Assembly: GCA_947165675.1 (NCBI GenBank)
Contig: CAMVBJ010000030.1
Coordinates: forward strand, 1-40,833
DNA length: 40,833 nt
From: an uncultured Prevotellaceae bacterium
GTDB lineage: Bacteria; Bacteroidota; Bacteroidia; Bacteroidales; Muribaculaceae
Reading direction: 5' to 3'
Numbering within the stretch: the first letter of the stretch is position 1; each line of letters starts with the position of its first letter. Below are positions 1 through 9,357 of the stretch, one piece after another. The notes beneath the pieces are model-generated. The model did not search any database. It saw nothing but the letters and a program-made list of their open reading frames with translations, and was not told the origin of the DNA. The translations under genes were made by a program, and so were the position numbers.

Positions 1-1
1 A

Positions 2-37
2 CTACGCCCCGTGTGGACTTTCACCACAGATGTATGA
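2..37 (+). CDS. possible 3' end of an upstream plus-strand gene (partial)
   Basis: In the frame starting at base 2 the sequence reads LRPVWTFTTDV and stops with TGA at 35-37. A strong hairpin terminator begins 16 bases later, which is where one would expect the end of a plus-strand gene converging on rpiB. Only 11 codons are visible, so neither product nor reality of the gene can be judged; the other two frames do not stop before the hairpin. Confidence 0.25.
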   Translation, partial: LRPVWTFTTDV

Positions 38-52
38 CATGCCCGTCGTACG

Positions 53-89
53 AAAAAGCTCCGGAGGCAGTTGCCTCTGGAGCTTTTTT
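53..89. terminator. bidirectional hairpin terminator after rpiB
   Basis: The arms at 53-69 and 72-88 pair over 17 bp with one G-T wobble around a 2-base centre. The outer A/T pairs give a T tract on both strands, so it can stop rpiB transcripts (minus) and any gene arriving from the left (plus). Confidence 0.85.
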
Positions 90-113
90 CTTTACATTGA
101 GAGTACGTGCCAG

Positions 114-572
114 TTACTTGACGGGAATCTTATCGATGCGTCGCTGGTGGCGACCACCTTCAAAGGGAGTGGTCATGAAGGCCTCTACCATGGCGATGGC
201 TTCCTCGTCAGTAACGAAGCGGCCAGGCATGGCGATCACATTAGCATCGTTGTGTTGACGGGCCAATCGGGCCACGGCCAGGCGCCAGCACAGGGCCGAA
301 CGGATGCCCTGATGCTTGTTTAACGTGATGTTGATACCCTCACCACTGCCACACACAGCGATACCAGGATAACACTCGCCCTGCTCAACAGCAGCAGCAC
401 ACAAGTGGGCAAAGTCGGGATAGTCACAACTCTCCTCGCTATAGGTACCGAAGTCCTTATAGGCAATGCCTTGTTCGTCAAGCCAGCGCTTGACGGCCTC
501 CTTGACGGGATAGCCAGCGTGGTCGCTGCACAGGGCCACGGGAATGCCGGGTTTCAAAATCGAATTATCCAT
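114..572 (-). CDS. rpiB: ribose-5-phosphate isomerase B
   Basis: RpiB interconverts ribose 5-phosphate and ribulose 5-phosphate in the non-oxidative pentose phosphate pathway (cytosol). The 152-residue length matches the RpiB/LacAB family. The N-terminal SDHAG motif, the CGSGEG loop carrying the conserved catalytic cysteine, and the later NDANVIAMPGR segment are all family hallmarks. The gene lies 62 bases downstream of valS on the same strand, but a hairpin overlapping the valS stop separates them, so rpiB may be partly independently expressed. A second strong hairpin closes the unit at 53-89. Start ATG at 572 is the only reasonable one because the family fold begins within about 12 residues of it. 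Confidence 0.95.
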   Translation of the reverse strand: MDNSILKPGIPVALCSDHAGYPVKEAVKRWLDEQGIAYKDFGTYSEESCDYPDFAHLCAAAVEQGECYPGIAVCGSGEGINITLNKHQGIRSALCWRLAVARLARQHNDANVIAMPGRFVTDEEAIAMVEAFMTTPFEGGRHQRRIDKIPVK

Positions 573-573
573 C

Positions 574-606
574 TCACTAATCTCTAATCATTAATCACTA
601 ATCAAA
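574..606. repeat. short ACTAATC-type repeats between valS and rpiB
   Basis: The 62-base gap between valS and rpiB holds four imperfect copies of a 7-8 base CTAATC/TTAATC word in a row. They sit between the valS terminator hairpin and the rpiB start. No coding frame crosses the segment; it may be slippage-derived leader sequence. Confidence 0.4.
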
Positions 607-636
607 TAATTGCGCCCATGTGGGGCGCAATTATTT
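604..636. terminator. hairpin terminator overlapping the valS stop codon
   Basis: The 14-bp arms at 604-617 and 623-636 (GC-rich inner part CGCCC/GGGCG, A/T-rich outer part) pair perfectly around the 5-base loop ATGTG. On the minus strand the stem starts within the valS TAA (635-637) and is followed by a short T run. It probably ends or attenuates valS transcription before rpiB. Confidence 0.8.
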
Positions 637-3349
637 ATCTCTTAAGTGCCTGGAGGGCTTGCTCCATCGTGGCGATCTTGCTCTCGGCATCGGCTTTCTT
701 CTTGCGCTCGCCCTCGACAACAGCAGCGGGAGCGTTGGCGACGAAGCGCTCGTTGTTCAACTTCTTCTCGACACTGGCGAGGAAGCCACGAGTGTATTCC
801 AAGTCGGCTTCGAGTTTAGCGATTTCAGCCTCCACATCGATGCTGCCTGCAACAGGCACGGCAAACTCGGCGGTGCCCACCATGAATGCAGGTGCAGTGG
901 GATCCTTCTCGGTCACGGCCTCAATCTTCTCAAGTCCGGCGAGCTTGATGATGATGGCCTCCAGCGGATTGTTCAAGCCACCGACCACCTGCAGGGTGAG
1001 TTGCTCCTTGTTGGGGAGGTTCTTCTGCTTGCGCACATTGCGCACACCAGCCACGATTTCCTTGACATCGACCATCGCCTTGAGCAAAGTCTGGTCGGCT
1101 TCCTGAGCCTCGGGGATGAGGGCATACATGATGCTCTCGCCATCCTTGCGATCATCGAGGTGCTGCCACAGCTCCTCGGTGATGAATGGCATGAAGGGAT
1201 GCAGCAGACGCAGCAACATGTCAAAGAACTCGAGCGTGGCCTTCATTGTGGCTCGGTCCATCGGCTGGCCGTAAGCGGGCTTAACGGCCTCAAGATACCA
1301 TGCCGAGAACTCTTCCCAGAACAGGCGGTAAAGCACCATCATCGCGTCGCTCAGGCGGAACTTCGAGAAGTGGTCTTTGACCGTTGCCAGGGCATCATTG
1401 AGCTGATGGCGGAACCAGAGCACGGCCTGACGGCTGGCTTCGGGCTGCTCAACATCGGCGACCTCCCAACCCTTCACGAGACGGAAGGCATTCCAAATCT
1501 TGTTGTTGAAGTTGCGGCCTTGCTCACACAACGCGTCATCATAGAGGATGTCGTTGCCAGCGGGAGCAGCGAGCATCAATCCCATGCGCACACCATCGGC
1601 ACCAAATTTCTCGATAAGCTTCAAGGGGTCAGGCGAGTTACCAAGCGACTTGGACATCTTGCGTCCCAACTTATCACGCACGACACCTGTGAAATAGACA
1701 TTGTGGAAAGGCATGTCGCCCATGTATTCGTAACCCGACATGATCATGCGAGCCACCCAGAAGAAGATGATATCGGGGGCCGTCACCAGATCATTGGTGG
1801 GATAATAGTACTTGATTTCCTCGTTGTCAGGATTGTTGATGCCATCAAACAGCGAGATGGGCCACAACCACGAGCTGAACCACGTGTCGAGGGCATCCTC
1901 GTCATGGCGCAACTGGCAAGCCTCAATGTTCTCGTATCCTGGAATCTTGCGGGCTTTCTCGAGTGCTTCTTCCTCGTTGAGGGCAACGACATAGACCTCC
2001 TTCTCGGGGTCGTCGGTGGGCAGGAAGTAAGCGGGAATGCGATGTCCCCACCACAACTGACGGGAGATGCACCAGTCCTGAATTTCCTCAAGCCAAGCCT
2101 TGTAAGTGTTTTTATACTTGGAAGGATAGAACTTGAGTTCGTCGTTCATCACACAAGGCAGTGCGATGTCGGCAAAGTGCCTCATCTTCAAGAACCACTG
2201 CATGCACAATCGGGGCTCAACGGCGGTATCGCTATTGCGCTCGCTGTAACCCACCTTGTTGTCATAGTCCTCGATCTTCTCGACCAGACCAGCCTCCTTC
2301 AAGTCAATAACGATCTGCTTGCGGCAGTCCATGCGGTCCATGCCGACGTAGAGGGGAGATTGCTCACTGATAGTGGCATCAGCATTAAAGATGTCGATGG
2401 TCTCCAGATTGTGGGTCTTGCCCAACATGTAGTCGTTAGTATCATGAGCGGGGGTGACCTTCAAGCAACCGGTACCAAACTCGATCTCGACATAACGGTC
2501 CTCGATGACGTTGATCACGCGGCCAACGAGTGGCACGATAACCTTGCGACCCTTGAGCCACTGGTTCTTGGGGTCCTTGGGGTTGATACACATGGCGGTG
2601 TCGCCCATGATGGTCTCGGGGCGTGTGGTGGCAACGACGGCATAGTAGCCCTTCTCATCCTTGTGGATGATGTTGCCCTCGGCACGCAGCTGCTCCTCGT
2701 TGTCGAGGCTCTGCAAGCCGTCCACATAGTACTTGAGATGGTAGAGGTGGCTTTTCTCCTCACGGTAGATGACCTCCTCGTTACTCAAGGCGGTCTGTGC
2801 CTTGGGATCCCAGTTCACCATGCGCAGTCCACGGTAGATGTAGCCCTTGTCATAGAGATCGACAAAGACCTTGAGGACGCTCTTACTGCGGGTCTCGTCC
2901 ATCGTGAAGGCAGTGCGGCTCCAGTCGCATGAAGCGCCCAACTTGCGCAGCTGTTTCAAGATGATGCCGCCATGCTCGTGGGTCCAGTCCCAAGCGTGCT
3001 TGAGGAACTCATCACGTGTGAGGTCACGCTTGCGTATGCCCTGCTCGGCCAGACGCTTAACGACCTTGGCCTCGGTAGCAATCGAAGCATGGTCAGTACC
3101 AGGCACCCACAGGGCGTTCTTGCCCTCCATGCGCGCGCGGCGGATGAGGATGTCCTGAATCGTGTTATTGAGCATGTGACCCATGTGGAGTACACCCGTC
3201 ACATTGGGGGGCGGGATAACGATGCAATAGGGCTCACGCTCATCAGGCACACTCTTGAACAGGTCATGACTCTCCCAGTACTGGTACCACTTATCCTCGA
3301 CCTCTTTAGGGTCGTATTTTGTAGCCAGTGTATTCTCTTTTTCGCTCAT
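635..3349 (-). CDS. valS: valyl-tRNA synthetase
   Basis: ValS charges tRNA-Val with valine and edits misacylated threonine. The 904-residue product has the class I signature HMGH at residues 55-58, right after PPPNVTGVL, and KMSKS at 564-568. It has the expected editing insertion between them and a C-terminal arm rich in charged, coiled-coil-like sequence (ValS C-terminal domain). The frame stays open another 40 codons upstream, but that extension is hydrophobic, not ValS-like, and would overlap the divergent MarC gene. I therefore place the start at 3349 (MSEKENTL). A TAATTTTG -7 element lies about 43 bases upstream. Nothing is truncated or broken. Confidence 0.97.
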   Translation of the reverse strand: MSEKENTLATKYDPKEVEDKWYQYWESHDLFKSVPDEREPYCIVIPPPNVTGVLHMGHMLNNTIQDILIRRARMEGKNALWVPGTDHASIATEAKVVKRLAEQGIRKRDLTRDEFLKHAWDWTHEHGGIILKQLRKLGASCDWSRTAFTMDETRSKSVLKVFVDLYDKGYIYRGLRMVNWDPKAQTALSNEEVIYREEKSHLYHLKYYVDGLQSLDNEEQLRAEGNIIHKDEKGYYAVVATTRPETIMGDTAMCINPKDPKNQWLKGRKVIVPLVGRVINVIEDRYVEIEFGTGCLKVTPAHDTNDYMLGKTHNLETIDIFNADATISEQSPLYVGMDRMDCRKQIVIDLKEAGLVEKIEDYDNKVGYSERNSDTAVEPRLCMQWFLKMRHFADIALPCVMNDELKFYPSKYKNTYKAWLEEIQDWCISRQLWWGHRIPAYFLPTDDPEKEVYVVALNEEEALEKARKIPGYENIEACQLRHDEDALDTWFSSWLWPISLFDGINNPDNEEIKYYYPTNDLVTAPDIIFFWVARMIMSGYEYMGDMPFHNVYFTGVVRDKLGRKMSKSLGNSPDPLKLIEKFGADGVRMGLMLAAPAGNDILYDDALCEQGRNFNNKIWNAFRLVKGWEVADVEQPEASRQAVLWFRHQLNDALATVKDHFSKFRLSDAMMVLYRLFWEEFSAWYLEAVKPAYGQPMDRATMKATLEFFDMLLRLLHPFMPFITEELWQHLDDRKDGESIMYALIPEAQEADQTLLKAMVDVKEIVAGVRNVRKQKNLPNKEQLTLQVVGGLNNPLEAIIIKLAGLEKIEAVTEKDPTAPAFMVGTAEFAVPVAGSIDVEAEIAKLEADLEYTRGFLASVEKKLNNERFVANAPAAVVEGERKKKADAESKIATMEQALQALKR

Positions 3350-3391
3350 TTGAATAATGTATTGAAATAGTTTATTCTTAAGTTCAAACGG

Positions 3392-3399
3392 CAAAATTA
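3392..3399 (-). promoter_or_regulatory. Bacteroidota -7 element for valS
   Basis: The minus strand reads TAATTTTG here, an exact match to the Bacteroidota sigma-ABfr -7 consensus TAnnTTTG. It would give a leader of about 35 nt before the chosen valS start. No clear TTG -33 box is visible at the usual distance. Confidence 0.55.
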
Positions 3400-3421
3400 A
3401 TAAAAAAAGCTGAAAAAGCAG

Positions 3422-3429
3422 TACCTTTG
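3422..3429 (+). promoter_or_regulatory. Bacteroidota -7 element for the MarC-family gene
   Basis: The plus strand reads TACCTTTG, an exact TAnnTTTG match, 30 bases before the MarC start. It is back to back with the valS element 22 bases away. A -33 box is not obvious. Confidence 0.6.
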
Positions 3430-3459
3430 TCGTCAAAATAGAAATTAATAATATAATAT

Positions 3460-4038
3460 ATGGGAACAATTAATTTCACACAGATCCTGAGTGCGACACT
3501 GGTATTGCTGAGTATTATAGATATCGTGGGGTCGATACCGATCATCCTGCAGTTAAGAGAGAAAGGGCGTCACGTCGATGCCACTAAGGCCACCCTCTAC
3601 TCTACCCTGCTGATGGTGGGTTTCTACTATGGCGGTCACTGGCTGCTACGCATCTTTAATTGCGACATTCACTCGTTTGCCACGGCGGGCGGTTTCCTGA
3701 TGTTCCTGATGGCGCTGGAGATGATTCTGGACGTGGAAATCTTCAAGAACAACACGCCCAACAAGGGAGCGACAATGGTGCCGATGGTGTTCCCGCTCAT
3801 CGCTGGTGCCGGTGTTCTGACAACCCTCATCTCGTTAAAGGCGATGTATGATGACATCAACATCTTTATCGGTCTGGCCATCAACATGCTGTGGGTATTT
3901 GCCGTCATCAAGAGCACAGGCAAAATTCAGCAGTGGTTAGGCGAAGGCGGCATGATGTTCTCCCGCAAGTTCTTCGGCATCATCCTGCTGGCTATGAGCG
4001 TGAAGATGATGACTGAAAACATCGCCCACCTGTTCTAA
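3460..4038 (+). CDS. MarC-family integral membrane protein
   Basis: The 192-residue protein is almost entirely hydrophobic, with about six membrane segments, matching the MarC/YhgN family in length and layout. The segment [11 protein letters not shown] near residue 118 corresponds to the conserved Gly-rich re-entrant-like stretch of the family, and the first helix carries the family's DIVGSIPI motif. MarC proteins sit in the inner membrane. They were once linked to multiple antibiotic resistance, but this has been withdrawn and the substrate is unknown. The gene stands alone between a promoter shared head to head with valS and a long convergent terminator. Confidence 0.9.
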   Translation: MGTINFTQILSATLVLLSIIDIVGSIPIILQLREKGRHVDATKATLYSTLLMVGFYYGGHWLLRIFNCDIHSFATAGGFLMFLMALEMILDVEIFKNNTPNKGATMVPMVFPLIAGAGVLTTLISLKAMYDDINIFIGLAINMLWVFAVIKSTGKIQQWLGEGGMMFSRKFFGIILLAMSVKMMTENIAHLF

Positions 4039-4062
4039 CGCCACGACTGGACAGGACAAAAA

Positions 4063-4133
4063 GAAAACAATAAGCACAATAAATACAATGTTCTGGGAAT
4101 GAACAGTTTGTATTTATTGCGCTTATTGTTTTC
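4063..4133. terminator. long bidirectional terminator between MarC and GHL10 genes
   Basis: Arms of 26 bases (4063-4088 and 4108-4133) are complementary with a single wobble, and the interior TGTTC/GAACA extends the stem. A/T ends provide T tracts in both directions. It separates the plus-strand MarC gene from the converging minus-strand operon. Confidence 0.85.
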
Positions 4134-4159
4134 CTTTTATCGGTATGTCTTGTCGTGGG

Positions 4160-5677
4160 TTACTTCCAGGCAGGATCACTCTCGTTCCAGCAGCGGTCGA
4201 GAGCGGTAACGGCATATTGCCAGTTTCCCTTGCCTCCATCGGGCAGGACAAATGAGGTCTCACCTGTAATCGCAAGGATAGCGGCAGCATTGTCGAGGTG
4301 ACCTTTCTTGCCCCTTGGGTAGCGATAAACAACATAGCGGACGGCTTGCTGCATGGGATCGTCGGTCTCATGAGCTCGCCATGTGAGGCATTTCTTGCCT
4401 GCCACCTTCTTGATCTTGAGGTCATGAACGCTATGAGGTTCCTTACTGTCGAGCCAAGTGTAAGCAGGGATAAGGGCCGGATGACAGGTCTGTTTTGAAT
4501 CCAATGAGTCGAGCACCCCCTTGAAGTTACTGGTAATGCTATAACCAGGCCACCAAGTCACACCATGAACATCGTTCATCGCGCGTTGCAGGCGCAACTT
4601 GTGGTCAAGCTGAGTGGGATTTATCGTGTCCCCACCCTCGTCGGCGATGTCTCGATGGTTCATCACATTGTTAACGGCCTGTCCGTAGTACATGTGGCGA
4701 CCGTTAGCATGGTCATTCCACCAGTGCATGAGCACGAGGTCACTTGCCGCCTTGTGCTCCAGTTCCCAATAGAGCTGAGGAACCATATAATCAACCCAAC
4801 CTTCGGCCGTCCACTTGGGACAGTCGGCATAGAGAGCATCATAGCATTGCAGACCGTTCGTCTCGCTGCCATCGGGGTCATTAGCCTTATTACGCCAGAT
4901 GCCAAACGGACTGATACCGAAACGCACCCAGGGTTTCACCTCCTTAATCGTACCATGCAACTGCTCGATGAGCAGGTCAACGTTGTGGCGACGCCAGTCA
5001 TTCTTGTCCCAGCCGATACCATACTTATTATAAGACGTTGTGTCAGGGAACTCGGCACCCTGGACGGGATAGGGATAGAAATAGTCGTCCATGTGCAGGG
5101 CATCAATATCATAACGCACGAGAATGTCACGCACCACTGTATCAATAAAGTCACGGCACTCGGGCAAACCAGGATCAAAGTAGAGCTTACCATCGGCATA
5201 CTTGACAAACCACTCGGGATGCTCATAATAGATGTGCCCTGGAGCAGGCTTGTCGTCCTCACTGCTGGTCACACGATAGGGGTTAATCCAGGCATGGAGT
5301 TCCATGCCTCGCTTATGGGTCTGCTCAATCATGAACTGTAATGGATCCCACACGGGGTCGGGTGCTTTTCCAGGCTCACCAGTGAGCCAGCGGCTCCAGG
5401 GTTCCAAGTTGCTAACGTAGGCTGCATCAGCCTGTGGGCGAATCTGCCAGATGACCGCATTACAATTGGCTTGCTGTAAGCGGTCAAGCTGATTGATGAG
5501 GTACTGGCGCGTCTGCTCAGGATTCATCTCGGCATACTGTTTCTGCCCAATGATGTGCATCCATGCACCCCGGAACTCATATTTGGGCAACCGAGCCGAA
5601 TTACCGCCCACCCCTTGAGCTGTCATGCAACTCGACAATGAGGCCAAGAGCATGAACAAGAAAAAGTAACGTTTCAT
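4160..5677 (-). CDS. GHL10-type glycoside hydrolase-like lipoprotein
   Basis: The 505-residue protein starts with a lipoprotein signal ending in LSSC (Cys17), so it should be lipid-anchored, probably in the outer membrane. From residue 34 it follows the glycosyl hydrolase-like 10 family (PF02638, formerly DUF187): EFRGAWMH, the VIWQIRPQADA segment, LHAWINPYR and HMDDYFYPYP are typical barrel-strand motifs. The C-terminal 100 residues look like a fibronectin type III-type beta domain. Related proteins are thought to act on peptidoglycan-like or other glycans, but few have been characterised, so no substrate is assigned. It is the last gene of a minus-strand series, 19 bases after the beta-helix lipoprotein, and ends at the terminator near 4.1 kb. 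Confidence 0.88.
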   Translation of the reverse strand: MKRYFFLFMLLASLSSCMTAQGVGGNSARLPKYEFRGAWMHIIGQKQYAEMNPEQTRQYLINQLDRLQQANCNAVIWQIRPQADAAYVSNLEPWSRWLTGEPGKAPDPVWDPLQFMIEQTHKRGMELHAWINPYRVTSSEDDKPAPGHIYYEHPEWFVKYADGKLYFDPGLPECRDFIDTVVRDILVRYDIDALHMDDYFYPYPVQGAEFPDTTSYNKYGIGWDKNDWRRHNVDLLIEQLHGTIKEVKPWVRFGISPFGIWRNKANDPDGSETNGLQCYDALYADCPKWTAEGWVDYMVPQLYWELEHKAASDLVLMHWWNDHANGRHMYYGQAVNNVMNHRDIADEGGDTINPTQLDHKLRLQRAMNDVHGVTWWPGYSITSNFKGVLDSLDSKQTCHPALIPAYTWLDSKEPHSVHDLKIKKVAGKKCLTWRAHETDDPMQQAVRYVVYRYPRGKKGHLDNAAAILAITGETSFVLPDGGKGNWQYAVTALDRCWNESDPAWK

Positions 5678-5696
5678 CTATACTCGATTTTGGGTT

Positions 5697-7136
5697 CTAT
5701 TCTTCAGGAATGAAGGTCCAGACGTATGCCCCCAAGTCAACGGCGCCTCTTGCCAGGCGGTCATTACCGTAGCGGTCGTAACGGGCCTCGGCTGGACACA
5801 GTGAGGGATTACCCTTGCCGATGGCATCACTCTCGTTACCCAAGCGATAATCAAAGAAATGATCGTCACGCACGGTGAGGAACATGGGATCGGCTTCCCA
5901 GACGCAGTTGATGAAGTGCCCATCGTCATTGCCAGCGCTTCGCAGCAGGCAATAACGCAGATATACATCAAAACCATTGAGGTCGCCCTCGTTAATATCG
6001 GTCGAGAGACCATAGATAATACAGTTGTCAAAGTATGCCTTGATCTTGCCCACCGTTCCATCGTTATACTCGACGTCAAACACATTAACAATGGGCAGTG
6101 AAGGCACCTTGAATAAATAATTGTTGGCAAAGGTGCACTGGCTCATCATCACTTTGCCGCCAGCAAAGTAGGCCACCTCCTCGGCAGCATCGCTGATTTC
6201 GGTACCAATGGCTTGTACATAGCACGTCTGGGTTGCTAAGCAGGTCGAAGCCGAGTTGGTAAGAACACAGTTCACGAGCTTGAGTGCACAGTTCACCGTG
6301 TCACCATAACCAGTTTCGCCATAGGCCGAGCAGTGCATACCGATGCTGCTGCCCTTCATGATGACGTGATTGAGTACATTATTCATCGTTGGCGGTGTGA
6401 AGATCACTCCACCCCACTGTCCCGACATGACGTCAAAGCTGGTAGAACCCACCACATGATCCAGACGATCGCCACGGAAGGTGATGGGTGCCTCGGCGGT
6501 ACCATTGGCCAGCATTCGACCGGCGCAACGCAATGCAGCCTTGTCGTGAAAGAGCAGAGTGGTGCCCGCATCAAGCGTCAGAGTAGTATAGGGCGAGACA
6601 TACAATGTATCGTAAATCAGGTAGGGCTTGGCCGAAGTGAAGCGGGTATTGCGAGAGATGGTGTCGCCCTTGATGCGCACAACATCTTGTCCCCATGCTG
6701 AAAGCAGGACGCTCTGACTCACACCATTAGTAACAAACTCCAGCCTATCTTCAAGCAGTGTTGGCTCGTCCTTCTCCATCTCGTCGAGATAGGCCTCGAT
6801 AAAGACAAAGATAGAGTCATTGCCGCGGATTTCCACATTCTGGAACGAATCGCCACGCACACCGTCCACATTGAGGTGAAAATGCCCCTTGTCAGCAAGA
6901 CCTGCGACCTTGATTGACGAAATGTTGATCTGTTTCTTACTGCGGTTATAGACCACCATCTGCTTGGTGGCGGTACCCTGAAGCGTTATCACCGTGTCAA
7001 ATGCCACGGTATCCTTGCTAAAGGTCAAGATATCGCTCGACGATGTTGTGAATCCATCCTCAATACATGAGGTGAGTAGCGCACTGGCTGCCAGCATTAT
7101 AGTTATGACCCACAGGGTGATTCTTGAATGATTCAT
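5697..7136 (-). CDS. right-handed beta-helix lipoprotein
   Basis: This 479-residue protein carries a lipoprotein signal with LTSC (Cys24). Residues about 35-170 look like beta-sandwich domains. From about 190 to 430 short repeating strands follow with recurrent asparagines and hydrophobics (APITFRGDRLD, GQWGGVIF, LNHVIMKGSS), as in pectate-lyase-like parallel beta-helices. The C-terminal ARGAVDLGAYVW matches the ending of choice-of-anchor Q type proteins. I see no catalytic residues that identify a reaction; binding or cleaving an extracellular polysaccharide is plausible only by fold. The next gene, a GHL10 lipoprotein, begins 19 bases later, so the two are probably co-expressed. Confidence 0.8.
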   Translation of the reverse strand: MNHSRITLWVITIMLAASALLTSCIEDGFTTSSSDILTFSKDTVAFDTVITLQGTATKQMVVYNRSKKQINISSIKVAGLADKGHFHLNVDGVRGDSFQNVEIRGNDSIFVFIEAYLDEMEKDEPTLLEDRLEFVTNGVSQSVLLSAWGQDVVRIKGDTISRNTRFTSAKPYLIYDTLYVSPYTTLTLDAGTTLLFHDKAALRCAGRMLANGTAEAPITFRGDRLDHVVGSTSFDVMSGQWGGVIFTPPTMNNVLNHVIMKGSSIGMHCSAYGETGYGDTVNCALKLVNCVLTNSASTCLATQTCYVQAIGTEISDAAEEVAYFAGGKVMMSQCTFANNYLFKVPSLPIVNVFDVEYNDGTVGKIKAYFDNCIIYGLSTDINEGDLNGFDVYLRYCLLRSAGNDDGHFINCVWEADPMFLTVRDDHFFDYRLGNESDAIGKGNPSLCPAEARYDRYGNDRLARGAVDLGAYVWTFIPEE

Positions 7137-7156
7137 TATCTTGGGATTATTGTGAA

Positions 7157-7173
7157 TTCTAATACTATTAGAA
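7157..7173. repeat. 7-bp perfect inverted repeat
   Basis: TTCTAAT and ATTAGAA flank the 3-base spacer ACT in the 92-base gap upstream of the beta-helix lipoprotein gene. It could be an operator or a weak hairpin. I see no TAnnTTTG promoter beside it. Confidence 0.35.
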
Positions 7174-7228
7174 CGAGAGAAAAGTCTTTTTAGTGTATCA
7201 AGTTGTCATCAATGAATGAGACACACCA

Positions 7229-8281
7229 TCAACGCTGGAAAACGGCGACCAGCGGATAATGGTCGCTATCGCCCTTTTTGTCACGACGGCACGTGAGCAG
7301 TTCAAGGTCACCTCGATACAGAATGTGGTCAATCTTGACGTACAGATGATGGGCATTGAAGGTATAAGTGGGTCCGCAACCAGCCTCGGCCCAGGCATCG
7401 AGCAGGTCATCACCACACAGGGTGCGATAAGCAAACGATCCTGGTGTATCATTCATGTCTCCCATCACCAGGACATCACCTACTGTCTCGTCAAGCAGAT
7501 TGCGCATAGCCTGCACCTGACGCACATGGGTGCGAAAACCATAATCCAACTTCTGAACTACCGACTTCACACGGCCCTTGCGATCGGATGGCACATTAAT
7601 CGAGTCAAGAATCTTACTGTCATTCACAGTAAAGCGTAATGAACTCAGGTGCATACTGACCACACGCAGGTCGCCACCTGGAGCCTGCACATCCCAAGCC
7701 TTGATAAAGTAGCTGATGGAGTCGGCAGCCAATGCCGGCGACTTGACATCGGTGTAAGGGTACTTGGAAAGAATGCCCACGTCAAAGAAGGCCTCCTTGC
7801 GGTAAGGATACTTCTGGTAAAGTTCATCAAGCATGGGCTGAACCGTCTTGAGCTGCTCGTAGGAGAAATCGACAAGACCCTCCTGAATCACCACGATGTC
7901 AGCATTCTGGTCAAGGATATAACGCATGCTCTGACTGGGATCATCACCCTCTGTCCAGTTAAACTGGGTGACATTCATTGTCAAAACTTTAAGTTGTGTT
8001 TTGTCGGAATCAACATCAGGATGAAACAGGTTGACAGGACTGATCAAACGTAGCGTGGGCCACGAGAGAAACAAGGCTGCCACAAGCACAACCGCTGAAC
8101 GCCACTGCCTGAAAATGAGCAGTAAAGCCAATAGCACCAGTACAACAATCGCAATAACAGGCAGCGCCAATGTGACCAACGATGGCAGCGACCAGATATT
8201 GGGATCGACACGTCCGCCATAAGCAGAAAATAACAAGACGAACGCTACTACAATCGATATGATATGGATTATGTATTTCAT
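7229..8281 (-). CDS. membrane-anchored endonuclease/exonuclease/phosphatase-fold protein
   Basis: The chosen start (8281, MKYIIHII) gives 350 residues. About three hydrophobic helices occupy residues 1-80, followed by a periplasmic or extracytoplasmic domain of the endonuclease/exonuclease/phosphatase superfamily. Visible catalytic-site motifs in order are LTMNV, IQEG, SMHLSS, MGDMND and SDHYPL, the full Asn-Glu-His-Asp/Asn-Asp-His set. Members cleave nucleic acids or phosphodiester and phosphomonoester bonds of lipids and sugars, so the substrate stays open. The frame extends 25 codons further upstream, but that would overlap the preceding acyltransferase gene and precede the membrane segment. 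It sits 16 bases after the acyltransferase gene, so it is likely co-transcribed. Confidence 0.85.
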   Translation of the reverse strand: MKYIIHIISIVVAFVLLFSAYGGRVDPNIWSLPSLVTLALPVIAIVVLVLLALLLIFRQWRSAVVLVAALFLSWPTLRLISPVNLFHPDVDSDKTQLKVLTMNVTQFNWTEGDDPSQSMRYILDQNADIVVIQEGLVDFSYEQLKTVQPMLDELYQKYPYRKEAFFDVGILSKYPYTDVKSPALAADSISYFIKAWDVQAPGGDLRVVSMHLSSLRFTVNDSKILDSINVPSDRKGRVKSVVQKLDYGFRTHVRQVQAMRNLLDETVGDVLVMGDMNDTPGSFAYRTLCGDDLLDAWAEAGCGPTYTFNAHHLYVKIDHILYRGDLELLTCRRDKKGDSDHYPLVAVFQR

Positions 8282-8297
8282 GATGAGACAGTGTTCA

Positions 8298-9320
8298 TTA
8301 ACGGATTGCCCACCCTGGCTTGAAAAAGGGCTCTTGGGCAGTGAAGCGCGGCGCATAGGTCTTCAACAACGAGATCACAGGCCACATGATGAGCATCGTC
8401 AAGGCAAAAACGATCAATGTCATTGCAATGCCAGGCTCCATACCTCCACGAAGGATGAGCCATGAGCGAATGGGATGGAAGATTACCGTGTGAGTGCCCA
8501 GGATGATGAGCGAGTAACGCCCATAATGACACAGGACAGGAACTCGAGGCAGTGGCTTACATGCCCAGAAGAGCGCCAAGATAGCCACAATGGGCAACAA
8601 GTATAATTTCCAGTAGGCGGGCAAAACCTGAAAGTGAAGGTTCATGAAGTCGCTGAGGTAATAGATGGGGATAGCCACAGCCACCAGGGCCACGATGCCC
8701 CACTTGTCATAGCGCGACGGCGTCAATGCGCCCAATCGTTTCATCCCCCACCCTAACACAAAATAGGGCAACGCCACCAGTGAGGTATCAAACATGAGTG
8801 GCAACTGCACCTTGTTGATACCCAGGTGATAGCCAGCTACCGAAATAGCCACAGTCGCCAGAATCAACCCCCAAACCGGTTTAATCCAATTGTGAAGGAC
8901 ATAGAAGAGCGCGTTTACCCAGAAAAGGCTTAAGAGGAACCACAAGGGTGTAGTAACCTGCCAATACCTCAAGTAGAACGGCTCAATGAGCTTGATGGGA
9001 TTGATATCGATTGACTGCGCACCGATGAGATAACGGACGCCATACTCCAGCAATTGCACTCCATAGGCCAGCACCACAAAAAAAACAAACGGCACAAGGA
9101 TATTATTGACCTTGCGCCGCATAAAATCGGCAAAGCCACTGTAGAGCTTAAAGAAAATGCCTGATATGAAATAATACATGGGCAGGCGGAAAGCCTGCAA
9201 GGCATCGTTCAGATTGGGAGCGAGATAGTTGAAAAACTCATGGTCAATATGGTACATCACAATGAGCATGATGCACAAGCACTTCATGAAGTCAATGTAG
9301 GCTATGCGCTGTTGGGGCAT
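8298..9320 (-). CDS. membrane acyltransferase (acyltransferase 3 family)
   Basis: The 340-residue protein has about ten membrane helices and the acyltransferase-3 opening YIDFMKCLCIMLIVMYHI, where His24 is the conserved residue of this family. FRLPMYYFISG follows, as in OafA/WecH-like proteins. These enzymes move acetyl or other acyl groups across the inner membrane onto surface glycans or lipids. Its gene lies 37 bases downstream of an acyl carrier protein gene and in line with a FkbH/ketosynthase cassette. It is therefore a candidate for the last step, transferring the custom acyl group; that link is inference. Confidence 0.88.
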   Translation of the reverse strand: MPQQRIAYIDFMKCLCIMLIVMYHIDHEFFNYLAPNLNDALQAFRLPMYYFISGIFFKLYSGFADFMRRKVNNILVPFVFFVVLAYGVQLLEYGVRYLIGAQSIDINPIKLIEPFYLRYWQVTTPLWFLLSLFWVNALFYVLHNWIKPVWGLILATVAISVAGYHLGINKVQLPLMFDTSLVALPYFVLGWGMKRLGALTPSRYDKWGIVALVAVAIPIYYLSDFMNLHFQVLPAYWKLYLLPIVAILALFWACKPLPRVPVLCHYGRYSLIILGTHTVIFHPIRSWLILRGGMEPGIAMTLIVFALTMLIMWPVISLLKTYAPRFTAQEPFFKPGWAIR

Positions 9321-9357
9321 TATGGGACCGGTATTGACCGCAAATGGTAAACCTGAT

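Noticed and set aside
620-2932. A 770-codon open frame on the plus strand
   Set aside because: It lies exactly opposite valS, whose protein shows all expected motifs. The antisense product is a low-complexity shadow rich in Leu, His and Val with no recognisable domain.
3350-3469. Longer N-terminus for valS
   Set aside because: The 40 extra residues are hydrophobic, not part of the ValS family, cover the divergent promoters and overlap the MarC gene.
4565-5341. A 258-codon plus-strand frame
   Set aside because: It is opposite the GHL10 lipoprotein gene, whose sequence is clearly family-like; the antisense product has no domain and no promoter.
8282-8356. Longer start for the EEP-domain protein
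   Set aside because: The 25 extra codons overlap the acyltransferase gene and precede the natural membrane segment that begins at MKYIIHII.
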